Part shown: positions 32,787 through 41,283 of the stretch, piece by piece
How the letters are laid out: each line of letters begins with the position of its first letter
How positions within the stretch are numbered: position 1 is the first letter of the stretch
Source of the DNA: Subdoligranulum variabile
Lineage (GTDB): Bacteria > Bacillota > Clostridia > Oscillospirales > Ruminococcaceae
DNA length: 64,000 nucleotides
Direction: 5' to 3'
Assembly (NCBI GenBank): GCA_004554775.1
Contig: SFKI01000003.1
Span: 124,001 to 188,000, forward strand
Notes under the pieces: model-generated
Seen by the model: the letters and a program-made list of their open reading frames with translations, nothing else
Database searches by the model: none
What the model was told of the DNA's origin: nothing
Made by a program: the position numbers and the translations under genes

Positions 32787-34418
32787 TTATTCAACGCTCC
32801 CAATTTTTGAGTACCCTCCCACAAACCGCACCTCGATTTGTGTGGCGGACAGCACCGTTACCTGCTCCACCACCCTGCGGATAAATTCGTCGTTGTAATC
32901 CGTAAGCTGCACTTCACTCTCTGTGATTTCGCAAAGCAGCTTTTCAAGCCGTTTCTGGCTCCGGCTGTCGGCCTCGGCCTGTTGGGTCATGGAATCCAGC
33001 TTTTGCTGTAATGCGGCTTTTTCATCACTCAGCGATTTGAATTTCCCGTCATAAATTTCCGGTGTGTCACTGTTGACCACCAATTCCAGCAGGCTGGACA
33101 TCTCCCGGTCGATTTGCCGGATCCTCTCAAACATGGCGGTGGGGTTCTCACCGCCGATTTCCGCGATGAGGATGTTTTTCTCTGTTTCTCGGACGAGATT
33201 CGCTATTTCCTGCCGGTCTGTAACGGTTGACTGGATACAGTTGAGAATGGCCCGCTGAAGGGCGGGTTCCTTCAGGCTGGGGGAATCCTTGCAGTTCTTT
33301 CTGCCAAATTCCAGCCGGTTGACGCAGCGCCATACATTTTCCTTAGTGCCGTCCCGCTTGACCCACATGGTACGGCGGTACATGGCGCCGCATTCCCCGC
33401 ACACCAGCCGTTCGGACAGGGCAAACTTGCTCGTGTATTTCCCCTGCTGTGTCTTGGTCTTTTTCTGGGATACCTTGCGCTTGCTGCTGCGGCGGGCCAG
33501 CTCCAGTTGAACTTCCTGAAATACATCCCGTGGAATGATAGCCGGGTGATTATCGGTGATGTAGTATTGGGCGATTTCCCCCTGATTCTTCTTAATTTTC
33601 TTTGTGAGAAAATCTGCGGTGTATGTTTTCTGGAGCAGCACATCTCCGACGTATTTCTCGTTGCGCAGCATATTCTGGATGGTTGCTTTGGACCATTCGG
33701 CTTTGCCGGTGGGAGACGGGATGCCTTCCCGCTCCAATTCCAGCTTGAGCTGCTGGGGCGTCTTGCCAGCAAGGAAACCATAAAAGATACGCTTTACCGT
33801 CTCTGCCTGCTCCGGGTCGATTTCCGGCCGGCCGTCCGGCCCTTTCCGATAGCCGAGAAAATGCTTGTACTGAAAGGTGAAATGTCCCTCTTTGTACAAC
33901 CGGCGTTTGCCCATGGTCACGTTCTGGCTTAGAGACTCGCTCTCCGCCTGAGCAAAGGCGGAAAACCATGTCAGGTAGATCTCGCTGCTCAGTTCGCCGG
34001 TGTTCAGCCCCTCTTTTTCAAATTCTATCGTCACATCCAAACTTTTGAGCAGGCGGATGTATTTCAGACAATCCAGCGTGTTGCGGGCAAAGCGGCTCAT
34101 GGATTTGGTGAGGATCAAATCCACCTTATGCTTTTTGCAGGCATCGATCATCTTCATAAAGCCGGGACGGGTGGTGTCTTTGGTGCCGCTGATGCCGTGG
34201 TCAGCGAAAATCTCCACCAGTTCCCATTCGGGGTTGTTCTCGATGAGGTTGGTGTAGTAAGCCACCTGACTTTCAAAGCTCAATTCCTGTTCCTCCTGCG
34301 CGGTGCTGACCCGGCAGTAGGCGGCCACCCGCAGCTTTTTGCCCAGCCGTTTCTGGACAAGGAACGGATTTGGCTGGATTTCCCGGATATTCTTTTTGGG
34401 AAGTTGATCTTTCTGCAT
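32787..34418 (-). CDS. Large serine recombinase (integrase of the mobile element)
   Basis: A 543-aa large serine recombinase. The N-terminal resolvase domain (residues about 30-175) has the nucleophile Ser in AAYCRVSTAQEEQ and the arginines in TKSMSRFARNTLD. It is followed by the recombinase domain (about 190-300), a zinc ribbon (CGECGAMY and a later Cys pair) and a C-terminal coiled coil. Such enzymes integrate and excise conjugative elements without homology. It is the third and last of a recombinase trio, with 9 bases to the preceding gene. Confidence 0.93.
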   Translation of the reverse strand: MQKDQLPKKNIREIQPNPFLVQKRLGKKLRVAAYCRVSTAQEEQELSFESQVAYYTNLIENNPEWELVEIFADHGISGTKDTTRPGFMKMIDACKKHKVDLILTKSMSRFARNTLDCLKYIRLLKSLDVTIEFEKEGLNTGELSSEIYLTWFSAFAQAESESLSQNVTMGKRRLYKEGHFTFQYKHFLGYRKGPDGRPEIDPEQAETVKRIFYGFLAGKTPQQLKLELEREGIPSPTGKAEWSKATIQNMLRNEKYVGDVLLQKTYTADFLTKKIKKNQGEIAQYYITDNHPAIIPRDVFQEVQLELARRSSKRKVSQKKTKTQQGKYTSKFALSERLVCGECGAMYRRTMWVKRDGTKENVWRCVNRLEFGRKNCKDSPSLKEPALQRAILNCIQSTVTDRQEIANLVRETEKNILIAEIGGENPTAMFERIRQIDREMSSLLELVVNSDTPEIYDGKFKSLSDEKAALQQKLDSMTQQAEADSRSQKRLEKLLCEITESEVQLTDYNDEFIRRVVEQVTVLSATQIEVRFVGGYSKIGSVE

Positions 34419-34427
34419 GATGATACC

Positions 34428-35261
34428 TCATTCGATGATTTGGTCATTGATGAGCCGAAGCTGTACCGCTCCATCCGCCCGAAGCAGAATGTTTTTAACG
34501 ATCCATCGAAGCAGGTCATCCGTATCTGTACCTTGGAACTGGCTGGACTCCAATAGATTTTTCGCATTTCTGGTCTGGCTGATTTGAGGGTTCCCGCAGG
34601 ATGCATAGCGTTTCTCCGCCAATGTTTTCGACATCTCCAGCAGTTGGTCTGTACTTGTTCGGTCATGCTCCATCAACTGCTGCAGTTCTCTTTTCAGCCG
34701 GATGACCCCCATCTCCACGTCCTCTCTTCTCTTGGGAGGCGTAAGCCTTTCCGGATGCCGGGTGATTTCATGGAGTATGGTTGTCACCGCCTGCCGGAGT
34801 TCCTCATCCGGCAAAGGCCGGGTACAGCTTCCGCACGTTTTGCACTGCCATTGGATGATTTTTTCTCCATGGCTGACTCGCAGCATTTTGGAGCCGCACT
34901 TTGCGCAGCGAACCTTTCCCCGAACCTCTTTGATTTCCGGGTTGATTTTTCCTTTGGTTCTGGTACGGCGTTTTTCCTGTACCTGTTGAAAAACCTGCGG
35001 TGTGATCACCGCCGGGCAGTCTTTTTCTCCGAGATACACTGTATGATCGAGAATCCGGCAAACCATGTTTTTGTTCCAGTTCGGGTTTCCCTGATGATAG
35101 GGAACGCCCCGGTTCTGCGCCTGTTCCGCCAATCTGGTGGTGGTTTCCCCGGCCAGATACCCGGTGTACAGCATTTCCACGACTTCTGCTTCTTCCGGCA
35201 CGATCCTGATCTTGCCATCCTCCATCGCATAGCCAAACGGATACCGCCTGTTTGCACTCAT
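34428..35261 (-). CDS. Recombinase-like protein lacking the catalytic resolvase domain
   Basis: A 277-aa protein starting directly at the recombinase domain (RRYPFGYAMEDGKIRIVPEEAEVVEMLYTGYLAG), with a four-Cys zinc ribbon (CAKCGSKM ... CKTCGSC) and a C-terminal coiled coil. The whole N-terminal resolvase domain with the nucleophile Ser is absent. The ATG overlaps the stop of the upstream recombinase (ATGA), so the short form is a real gene rather than a truncated read. It may bind att DNA as a partner subunit or directionality factor; that is inference. Confidence 0.85.
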   Translation of the reverse strand: MSANRRYPFGYAMEDGKIRIVPEEAEVVEMLYTGYLAGETTTRLAEQAQNRGVPYHQGNPNWNKNMVCRILDHTVYLGEKDCPAVITPQVFQQVQEKRRTRTKGKINPEIKEVRGKVRCAKCGSKMLRVSHGEKIIQWQCKTCGSCTRPLPDEELRQAVTTILHEITRHPERLTPPKRREDVEMGVIRLKRELQQLMEHDRTSTDQLLEMSKTLAEKRYASCGNPQISQTRNAKNLLESSQFQGTDTDDLLRWIVKNILLRADGAVQLRLINDQIIE

Positions 35262-36799
35262 GTACGATCCCCCCTCTGCTCGGTAAACACCAGCTTGTTT
35301 TTCATCGTGAACCGAATTTCGGATGCCGACAGTTTGACCGAAACGACCTGTAACGAAAACCACATCTGGTAATCCCCCTGTTCCAGACTCTCCATCAATC
35401 GTTTGGTTTCCCGAAGGATTGGCGTGAGATCGACTTGTTTCTGATACTGGCTCAGTCTGGTACGCTGTACATCCAACTGCTGTTGAATGGCGTTTGCCTG
35501 AGATTGAAAAAAAGCAGAATCAACACATCCCTTGACCCGAAGGTCATGCAACGTGTGATTCTGCTTCAATAATTTTGCAATGCTCTGATGAATGGCAAGG
35601 ATTTGGGGATTCTCCATCGACTGGCGGTCCTGAATCTGCCGGAGATGGGAAAGGTATTCCCCCAAAATCTCCTCTTTGTTCCGGGCCAGTTTATCATGCA
35701 GCGCCAGCACCGCGTTCCACAGCTCCCGTTCCGACACATTTTTCATGGAACAGGCGTTTGCGTCGTTGTGCAGATGACTGGCACAGGCCCATTCGATGCC
35801 GCCCGGCTTGATTCGCCGGTAAAATGCGGCCCCGCATTCCGCGCAAATGAGCCGACCGGTAAAGGGATAGATTTCCCTCTTTTGCGGCCGCCCATGCTTC
35901 TGCCCCCTCTCGGCCAACAGGTCTTGTACCTTTATAAAGGTATTCCGGTCAACGATTGGCTCATGGGTGTTTTCCTGATAATACTGCTTTTTCTGACCTC
36001 TATTCTCGATTTTGCGGAACGGCAGCATTTCACTGCGATAGCTTTTGCAAAACCGGGCATCCCCCATGTATCTTTCATTTTTGAGGATATACAGAACCCC
36101 TTGTTTGCTCCACACTGCCTGTCCCCGCAGCTTTGGCACCTGTCTGCGCTCCATTTCTTCTGCGATGCTTTGCACACCGATACCGCTCAGATAAGCGGTG
36201 TAGATCTCACGGACAACGGCAGCCTCGGCAGGCTCGATCACCAGCGTTCCGGAGCCGTCGGCCCGATATCCGTATGGAATTTGAGAGATGCGGAACGTCC
36301 CGTTCTCCATCCGCATTCTGGCGCCCTTGCGCATATTCTGGGAGATGGAGATGGATTCCTCCTGCGCAAAGGCGCTCATCATGCTCAGAAACATCTCATT
36401 GGCCATGGTGCCGGTATTGAGATGCTCTTTTTCAAATACCACCGTTACGCCAAGCTGTTTCAGTTCCCGGACAGCGGCGATGCAGTCCTGCGTGTTGCGG
36501 GCAAACCGGGACAGGGATTTGACCAGAATGCGGTCGATCTTCCCGTCCCGGCAATCCTGCATCATGCGCTGGAAATTCTCTCTTTTGTCGGCGCGGGTGC
36601 CGGTGATGCCCTCGTCGGCGTAAATGTCCACAAACGCCCAGTCCTCATGGCTGGTGATCAGTGTGGTGTAGTACCGCACCTGCGCGGCGAAGGAATGCTG
36701 CTGATCCTCGGAATCACTGCTGACGCGAGCGTAAGCACAAACCCGCAGTCTGGCGGTTTGCTGCTGCCGGATGGGTTCAATGATTTGCACCTGCGGCAT
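35258..36799 (-). CDS. Large serine recombinase
   Basis: A 513-aa large serine recombinase with all catalytic features: nucleophile Ser in CAYARVSSDSEDQQ, VKSLSRFARNTQD with two arginines, the recombinase domain (about 165-280), a zinc ribbon (CAECGAAF) and a coiled coil. The start (MPQVQIIEPI) has AAAGGAGG upstream; the longer frame to 36853 has no ribosome site. It is the first of three overlapping recombinase genes, an arrangement common in Clostridia conjugative elements. Confidence 0.93.
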   Translation of the reverse strand: MPQVQIIEPIRQQQTARLRVCAYARVSSDSEDQQHSFAAQVRYYTTLITSHEDWAFVDIYADEGITGTRADKRENFQRMMQDCRDGKIDRILVKSLSRFARNTQDCIAAVRELKQLGVTVVFEKEHLNTGTMANEMFLSMMSAFAQEESISISQNMRKGARMRMENGTFRISQIPYGYRADGSGTLVIEPAEAAVVREIYTAYLSGIGVQSIAEEMERRQVPKLRGQAVWSKQGVLYILKNERYMGDARFCKSYRSEMLPFRKIENRGQKKQYYQENTHEPIVDRNTFIKVQDLLAERGQKHGRPQKREIYPFTGRLICAECGAAFYRRIKPGGIEWACASHLHNDANACSMKNVSERELWNAVLALHDKLARNKEEILGEYLSHLRQIQDRQSMENPQILAIHQSIAKLLKQNHTLHDLRVKGCVDSAFFQSQANAIQQQLDVQRTRLSQYQKQVDLTPILRETKRLMESLEQGDYQMWFSLQVVSVKLSASEIRFTMKNKLVFTEQRGDRT

Positions 36800-36895
36800 C
36801 TGTGATGCCTCCTTTCGCGGCTGACAGTAACGGCGGCCAACCTTGGCAAGCATAACACTACCACAATCGTTCCTGCAAAGCTATCACCAGAACCA

Positions 36896-37075
36896 CTAAA
36901 CCCTGTAAGGTAAAACGCCGTACTGTTCGGCAATAGCAACATTGGCGCGGCGGAGGTTTTCGTGGCTGATTTTTCCCGCTTCATCAAACTTTTTCAGGAC
37001 GGAGCAGGCCATGTAATATTTGATTTCGTTGAGAACGGCGGGAGCCGGCACATTGGGGTTATAGCTGATCTGCAT
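36896..37075 (-). CDS. Small SHOCT-like protein of the mobile element
   Basis: A 59-aa protein (MQISYNPNVPAPAVLNEIKYYMA..., ending YGVLPYRV). The second half (LKKFDEAGKISHENLRRANVAIAEQYG) resembles short SHOCT-type helical modules found beside recombinases in Firmicute elements. GGGAGGAAAC precedes the ATG at 37075, which lies 17 nt inside the upstream gene. Function unknown; codon use and coupling support a real gene. Confidence 0.7.
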   Translation of the reverse strand: MQISYNPNVPAPAVLNEIKYYMACSVLKKFDEAGKISHENLRRANVAIAEQYGVLPYRV

Positions 37076-37502
37076 CGGTTTCCTCCCAGAAGGTCAGCCA
37101 TGGCACACAGCCGCACTGCGCGGAGCGGGCCAGCAGGGGGCGTTCAAAGCCGCGCCGGTATACCATGTAATGCAGTTCGTATTCGGTGGTGATGAGCAAA
37201 ACACCGTTGTCCTGCAAAAAGCAGAGGAAATAAAACATCCAGCGCCCGTTGTAACTGATGCGGGAGAGTCGGGTCACCATGACGGCGTCCACCTGATGCT
37301 CCCGCACCGCTTTCATCATGGTAAACAGCGCCGGGCGGTGGAGGCAGTTGGGACGGCAGGCGTCCATGCCGCAGTTGATCAGCTGATACCCCCGCCTCGC
37401 GGTTTCCCTGCACAGGCCCGCAAGCTGATCTGCCAGCGCATGGGGTGCGGGGTCGGCGGTGCGGGCGTAGGCCCACACCCGCAGAGGTCCGGTTTCACGC
37501 AT
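37059..37502 (-). CDS. Resolvase-domain-like protein without catalytic residues (147 aa)
   Basis: The sequence follows the serine-resolvase N-terminal fold: VWAYARTADPA, then ADQLAGLCRE, RPALFTMMKAVREHQVDAVMVTRLSRIS. The nucleophile position (Y-x-R-x-S) is Ala and the second conserved Arg of the R-x-x-R helix is Tyr, so strand cleavage is not expected. No DNA-binding recombinase domain follows. It overlaps the next resolvase-like gene upstream by 8 nt. It may act as a regulatory or structural partner; inference. Confidence 0.75.
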   Translation of the reverse strand: MRETGPLRVWAYARTADPAPHALADQLAGLCRETARRGYQLINCGMDACRPNCLHRPALFTMMKAVREHQVDAVMVTRLSRISYNGRWMFYFLCFLQDNGVLLITTEYELHYMVYRRGFERPLLARSAQCGCVPWLTFWEETDADQL

Positions 37503-37899
37503 GGCCGTTCACCTCCGGCAGTTCCTCCTCATCATAGCCGGGCAGCACCATCCAGCGGCGGCCGCCCGGCTCGATCCAATGCCCGCCCTTTGCAGAAAAG
37601 GTGTGGATGCCGCAGGGCAGCAGCGAGGCCAGCAGCCCCTCGATCTCCGGCGGGGAACAGCGCAGCAGATCCGTGTCAGCCACCACCAGCACATCAAAGG
37701 CTCCTTCGGCAGCCATCTTCAAAAGCTCCGGCACGCCGGGGCGCAGAGACAGCGGCCGGTCCTCGGTTCCGGCCTGGGCGAACAGCTCCATCACGCAGGG
37801 CCACTGCTCCTTGCGGAACACCCGGCGGCACAGCAGCTGCTGCTGGCGCAGCGAGAGGGTGGCGTCCTTGACTTCCTGAATAAAACAAACAGCTTTCAT
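37495..37899 (-). CDS. Degenerate resolvase-like protein (134 aa)
   Basis: A second resolvase-fold protein. Recognisable are RQQQLLCRR, the RPGVPELLKMAAEGAFDVLVVADTD strand-helix-strand region and LLASLLPCGIHTFS. The Y-x-R-x-S motif is FIQEV and the first conserved Arg is Leu, so it also lacks catalytic residues. It overlaps the DinG-like helicase gene (ATGA) and the 147-aa gene. The tandem pair of inactive resolvase domains behind a helicase looks like a functional unit of unknown role. Confidence 0.7.
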   Translation of the reverse strand: MKAVCFIQEVKDATLSLRQQQLLCRRVFRKEQWPCVMELFAQAGTEDRPLSLRPGVPELLKMAAEGAFDVLVVADTDLLRCSPPEIEGLLASLLPCGIHTFSAKGGHWIEPGGRRWMVLPGYDEEELPEVNGHA

Positions 37900-39803
37900 G
37901 GTTGACCTCCTGATGCAATAAAATAGTCCGGGCTTTTTTTGGCCCGGATGAACGCGGTGATTTGTCCGATGCTGTCGGCCTGCCCGCAGGGCGGCAGAGC
38001 GTCCAGCGTGGCCTGATGGTACCGCCCGCCCGGTGCGGCGCGGCGGTCAAGGATGGACACCACACAGGTGTCGGTCTCGGTGCGGATGGCGCGGCCAAAG
38101 CCCTGCCGCAGCTTTTTCTGCATTTCAGGGACAATGACCTGTTGGATATACTCCGGCAGGCTGGGGTACTGGCCGCGCTCACTTTCACTGACCGCGTCCG
38201 GCACAGGAAACGGCAGGCGGGGCAGGATCAGTGAGGAAACACAATCGCCGGGGAAGTCCACCCCCTCCCAGCAGGGCCCCGCCGCGAACAGCACTGCGTT
38301 GGGCAGCGCCTTGAACTGCTGCACCACCTGCTGCCCGCCCCGCCACGCCTGCAAACAGGGAAATGGCAGTTGATTGGATAACCGGCGATGGACCGCATCC
38401 ATCAGGTGGTAGGAGGTGAACAGTACCAGCGTGTGACCGTGCGTGGCCTGTACCAGCAGGCTGATTTGTTCGGCCAGCCAGAGGGTTTCTTCCCCGGCTC
38501 GTTCCGCTTTGGGAAAGTAGAGCAGGCAGTTCTGCTCGTAATCGAACGGGGAAGCGGCGGTAAAGGTCATACCGCGTTCGCACCCGGTCAGTCCCATGGC
38601 CTGCCGGGTGTGGGCAAAGCTGCCGCCCGCCGCCAGCGTGCCGGAGGTGAGAATGGCCGGAACCCCCTGCGCCCAGAATGCCCGCTCCAGCCGGAGCGGA
38701 GTGCTGCGGCTGACCGCACAGAGCAGCAGGCCGCCCTTTCGGGTGCGTTGTATGTACAGCACATAGCGCGGGTCGCGCTGTGCGAAGATGGAAAACTGCC
38801 GAAGCGTTTCCTCCAGCCGGTAAATCATGCCGGGGGACAGCTCCCGGCGAAAGCTGCGAAGGGTGGTTTCCAGCTCCGCGATCAGCGGCTGAACGGAAGC
38901 CTGTCCGTTCCACTCCGGCTGCTGTTCCAGCGCGTTCCAAAGGGAACGGGCGCAGTCCCGCAGGCGCTGGGCATGGAAAGTCAGACGATCCTTCTCCAGC
39001 AGGTCAGTCAGGGCGAAAATATCCTGCAAGGACAAGGAAAAACTGTCCATCTGGCGGGCGGCTTCGGGCAGCTTGTGGGCCTCGTCCACGATGAGAACGC
39101 CGCAGTCCTGTAAAAGAGGCCGCTGACCGTTCAGCCGGTGGCTGGCATCCGCAAGCAGGTAATTGTGATTGCAGATTTGGATGTCCACCGCTTTGTTCAT
39201 GGAGCCGCAGACAAACTGATGATACTGACAAATGCCGTACCCCTCGCAGGTTTTGGGGCAGGAAACCGGCACGCAAATCAGACGGCGGTCATAGCCGGAT
39301 AAACCGGGCACCGCATCCAGGTCATAGTGACGGGTACACTGATTCAGCAATCGGAGTCTGGACGATTTTCCGCTTTCCGCAAGCCGGGCTTGCCGTTCGG
39401 CCAGACGCATATCGCAGACAAAATGCTGCTTGCCCTTGCGTACCACCACATTCAGCGGTCGCGTAAGGATACCATGCCGGAGCAGAATGTCCGAAAGCCG
39501 GGGCAGGTAATCCCGCACAATGGCCTCCTGCAAGGAAATGCTGGAGGTGGAAATGGTGACGGGCCGGTTCTCAAAAAACGGCTCGAATTGCCGCCAGAGG
39601 AGGCAGGCCACCAGATAAGCGTGGGTCTTGCCGATGCCAACGCCTGCATCGCAGAGAAGGATTTTGTTGAAAAACAGCGCGTTGAGCATCTGTTGGCACA
39701 GTGCGATCTGGCCTTCCCGTACCGCAAGGCCGTATCGGGGCAGCAGGTCCCGGAAGATGTGGTCGGCCCGGCGCCGGGCTTTCTTGTAGGGCGTATCTGC
39801 CAT
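37896..39803 (-). CDS. DinG/XPD-type superfamily 2 helicase
   Basis: A 635-aa DinG-like DNA helicase. Walker A is DAGVGIGKTH, Walker B/DEAH is VLIVDEAHKLPEAA, and the C-terminal half holds FTSYHLMDAVHRRL, WEGVDFPGDCVSSLILPRLPF and a QGFGRAIRTETD arginine finger motif. Cysteines between motifs I and II (FVCDM, CPKTCEGYGICQYH) fit the Fe-S cluster of the XPD/DinG class. AAAGGAGG precedes the ATG. Inside the element it may aid excision, transfer replication or R-loop removal; inference. Confidence 0.88.
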   Translation of the reverse strand: MADTPYKKARRRADHIFRDLLPRYGLAVREGQIALCQQMLNALFFNKILLCDAGVGIGKTHAYLVACLLWRQFEPFFENRPVTISTSSISLQEAIVRDYLPRLSDILLRHGILTRPLNVVVRKGKQHFVCDMRLAERQARLAESGKSSRLRLLNQCTRHYDLDAVPGLSGYDRRLICVPVSCPKTCEGYGICQYHQFVCGSMNKAVDIQICNHNYLLADASHRLNGQRPLLQDCGVLIVDEAHKLPEAARQMDSFSLSLQDIFALTDLLEKDRLTFHAQRLRDCARSLWNALEQQPEWNGQASVQPLIAELETTLRSFRRELSPGMIYRLEETLRQFSIFAQRDPRYVLYIQRTRKGGLLLCAVSRSTPLRLERAFWAQGVPAILTSGTLAAGGSFAHTRQAMGLTGCERGMTFTAASPFDYEQNCLLYFPKAERAGEETLWLAEQISLLVQATHGHTLVLFTSYHLMDAVHRRLSNQLPFPCLQAWRGGQQVVQQFKALPNAVLFAAGPCWEGVDFPGDCVSSLILPRLPFPVPDAVSESERGQYPSLPEYIQQVIVPEMQKKLRQGFGRAIRTETDTCVVSILDRRAAPGGRYHQATLDALPPCGQADSIGQITAFIRAKKSPDYFIASGGQP

Positions 39804-39840
39804 GCAGTTCCTCCTTTCTCGCAGTTGATGGCAAACTGAT

Positions 39841-40313
39841 GCGGCGCAGAGTTCCCCCTGCGCCGCACGGATTCGACATCAACAGCAGGGTGTCGTTTTT
39901 GTTGGGATTTTATGTCCTATTTGCCGCCCGCATCCCGGACACAGGGCATTTCTGCCCAAGGGAACACAACAGGCGGGCCGCTGGCGGGCGGCCGCTCACT
40001 GGCTTTCCAGGGGTCTTACTGATTACAACCCAAAGTCGGCCACCCCGTCTGACGTGCGGGGCAAACATGGAGTATCATTATCCTTCCATCCCCAGGGTCA
40101 TGGCGAAACAGTCTGCCGGACTGCTTGTAAGGCAAAAGTGGATCGCTCGCTGCAAGAGAAACACCGCCAACGGCCCAATGGGCTGCGGTGGGGCATCCCC
40201 CACAGGTCATGGCGCTTTCCCCCGTGTCGCTTGCCGGGGCGGGAATGTACCTGTTGTGCTGGATATTCAATTGTCAAGGTGCATGACCTCGCCACCTGTT
40301 TTTGTGGCAAGGT
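39841..40313 (-). ncRNA. Candidate structured non-coding RNA or long leader upstream of the helicase operon
   Basis: A GC-rich 470-nt stretch with no convincing gene but many hairpins, read on the minus strand: 40286-40313 (10-bp stem, one wobble), 40220-40238 (CCCCG/CGGGG), 40192-40203 (GGGG/CCCC), 40046-40064 (CCCCG/CGGGG), 39944-39957 (perfect GGGCA/TGCCC with 4-nt loop) and 39841-39866 (perfect 9-bp GCGGCGCAG/CTGCGCCGC). The last lies 38 bases before the helicase ATG. TTGACA occurs at about 40277-40272. I do not recognise a known RNA family. It could be a leader with attenuation, a large structured RNA or an origin-like site. Confidence 0.45.
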
Positions 40314-40327
40314 ACTGAAAGCAACGG

Positions 40328-40651
40328 TTACGGATGCTTTCGGGCGAAGGCATCAAGGATGCTCTGGAGAATACAATGTATTTCCGCGGGTTGTGAGGGA
40401 AGGAGATCCTGCAGCGTTTTCTCCTGCTCTTTGGTTAAGTACTTGAAGATATTCGTTGGTTCAAGAGCGAGATAAACACCGCCGTATCTCCCCGGAATTA
40501 CGTCTATCAGGTATTTTCCCTTCATTTTCCCCAAGTCCGTGTAGATGGTCCGGGTGCTAACGCCAAACGTGTGCGCCAGATTAGGAACCGTTTCATATCG
40601 TTGCTGATATACGATGTCCCAAATGGCCGCTTGACGTTCGCTCGGACTCAT
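40328..40651 (-). CDS. Small HTH (DeoR/HTH_11-like) regulator
   Basis: A 107-aa protein. Residues about 5-55 form a winged HTH (RQAAIWDIVYQQRYETVPNLAHTFGVSTRTIYTDLGKM) like DeoR/HTH_11 N-termini. The C-terminal part (residues 60-107) is short and has no sugar-binding domain. GGGGGGTGAG precedes the ATG at 40651. It lies directly upstream of the structured stretch and helicase operon and may control it. Confidence 0.8.
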   Translation of the reverse strand: MSPSERQAAIWDIVYQQRYETVPNLAHTFGVSTRTIYTDLGKMKGKYLIDVIPGRYGGVYLALEPTNIFKYLTKEQEKTLQDLLPSQPAEIHCILQSILDAFARKHP

Positions 40652-40760
40652 CTCACCCCCCTTCCTTCGCTTGATTCCAGTATAGGCGCATATCTTGAAG
40701 GCTCTCTTCAAGTTTAGTGCTTTAAATCGCTATAAACTTTTTTCGATAAAAACCGACAAA

Positions 40761-40804
40761 AAACGCCCGGCAAGATGGCTTTATAGCCATCCTACCGGGC
40801 GTTT
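40761..40804. terminator. Bidirectional terminator
   Basis: AACGCCCGG pairs with CCGGGCGTT and an inner GATGGC pairs with GCCATC, with small internal bulges. The minus-strand side is followed by TTTTTGTCGG. Confidence 0.75.
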
Positions 40805-40850
40805 GACAATCGATGTTACGGTGATCTATAGGAGATATTAAAACAAAAAA

Positions 40851-40886
40851 GCAGTGCTTTCATCGACGTGTAGGCGAAAGCACTGC
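40851..40886 (-). terminator. Terminator after the Xre-type gene
   Basis: An 11-bp perfect stem GCAGTGCTTTC / GAAAGCACTGC with a 14-nt loop, followed on the minus strand by TTTTTTGTTTT. Confidence 0.8.
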
Positions 40887-40974
40887 AAGACACTATTCTT
40901 GTGACTTGTATTTTAATCCTTCTCTGTTGTAAATTCCTCAAGGATATCATTGATGATCCCCATCTGGCGGGGAG

Positions 40975-41283
40975 TCAGCTTTTTGTTTTCTTTGAAGATC
41001 GGTTGGAGAGTTCCACACACAATGTGGTAAGGATCATTTGCTGCTTTTCGTTCAGACCACTGATTGGTAACATCTTTGGTTTCTCCAAGCCCAACAGGTA
41101 ATCCACTGACACGCCAAAAACACGCGCAATATCGGCAAGAGCATCTCCATTTGGGATGCGCTTGCCAAGCTCATAATTGCTGATCACATTCTTGTGGCAA
41201 TTCAGCTTTTGCGCCAATTCCTGCTGTGATAGGTCATGGCTTATCCTTAGTTCTTTTAGCTTGAGACCAAAATCCGATGTCAT
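40975..41283 (-). CDS. Xre-type HTH regulator, C-terminus frameshifted
   Basis: A 102-aa frame with an N-terminal Cro/C1-type HTH (LKELRISHDLSQQELAQKLNCHKNVISNYELGKRIP) and the usual FGVSVDYLLGLE after it. Near 41014-41020 (CACACAC) the frame shifts. In another frame the sequence continues QPIFKENKKLTPRQMGIINDILEEF... and stops at 40913, a natural C-terminal helix. The present stop (40975) follows an unrelated basic tail. A 2-base insertion in the repeat explains it. GAGGTG precedes the ATG at 41283. The DNA-binding domain is intact. Confidence 0.8.
   Translation of the reverse strand: MTSDFGLKLKELRISHDLSQQELAQKLNCHKNVISNYELGKRIPNGDALADIARVFGVSVDYLLGLEKPKMLPISGLNEKQQMILTTLCVELSNRSSKKTKS

Noticed and set aside
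32733..32812. Short plus-strand segment reading KGRNHKQFLLLEIPEELFNAPNF, considered as a chromosomal gene end at an att site
   Set aside because: Too short to assign and overlaps the recombinase stop; no second copy at another end is available to test it.
32300..32884. A 194-codon plus-strand frame at the element junction
   Set aside because: It spans two strong hairpins and the recombinase C-terminus in antisense, with no ribosome site and no recognisable motif.
40016..40270. 84-aa minus-strand frame inside the hairpin-rich stretch
   Set aside because: No ribosome site, odd composition and several hairpins within it; I prefer a structured RNA, though a conserved small protein is not excluded.
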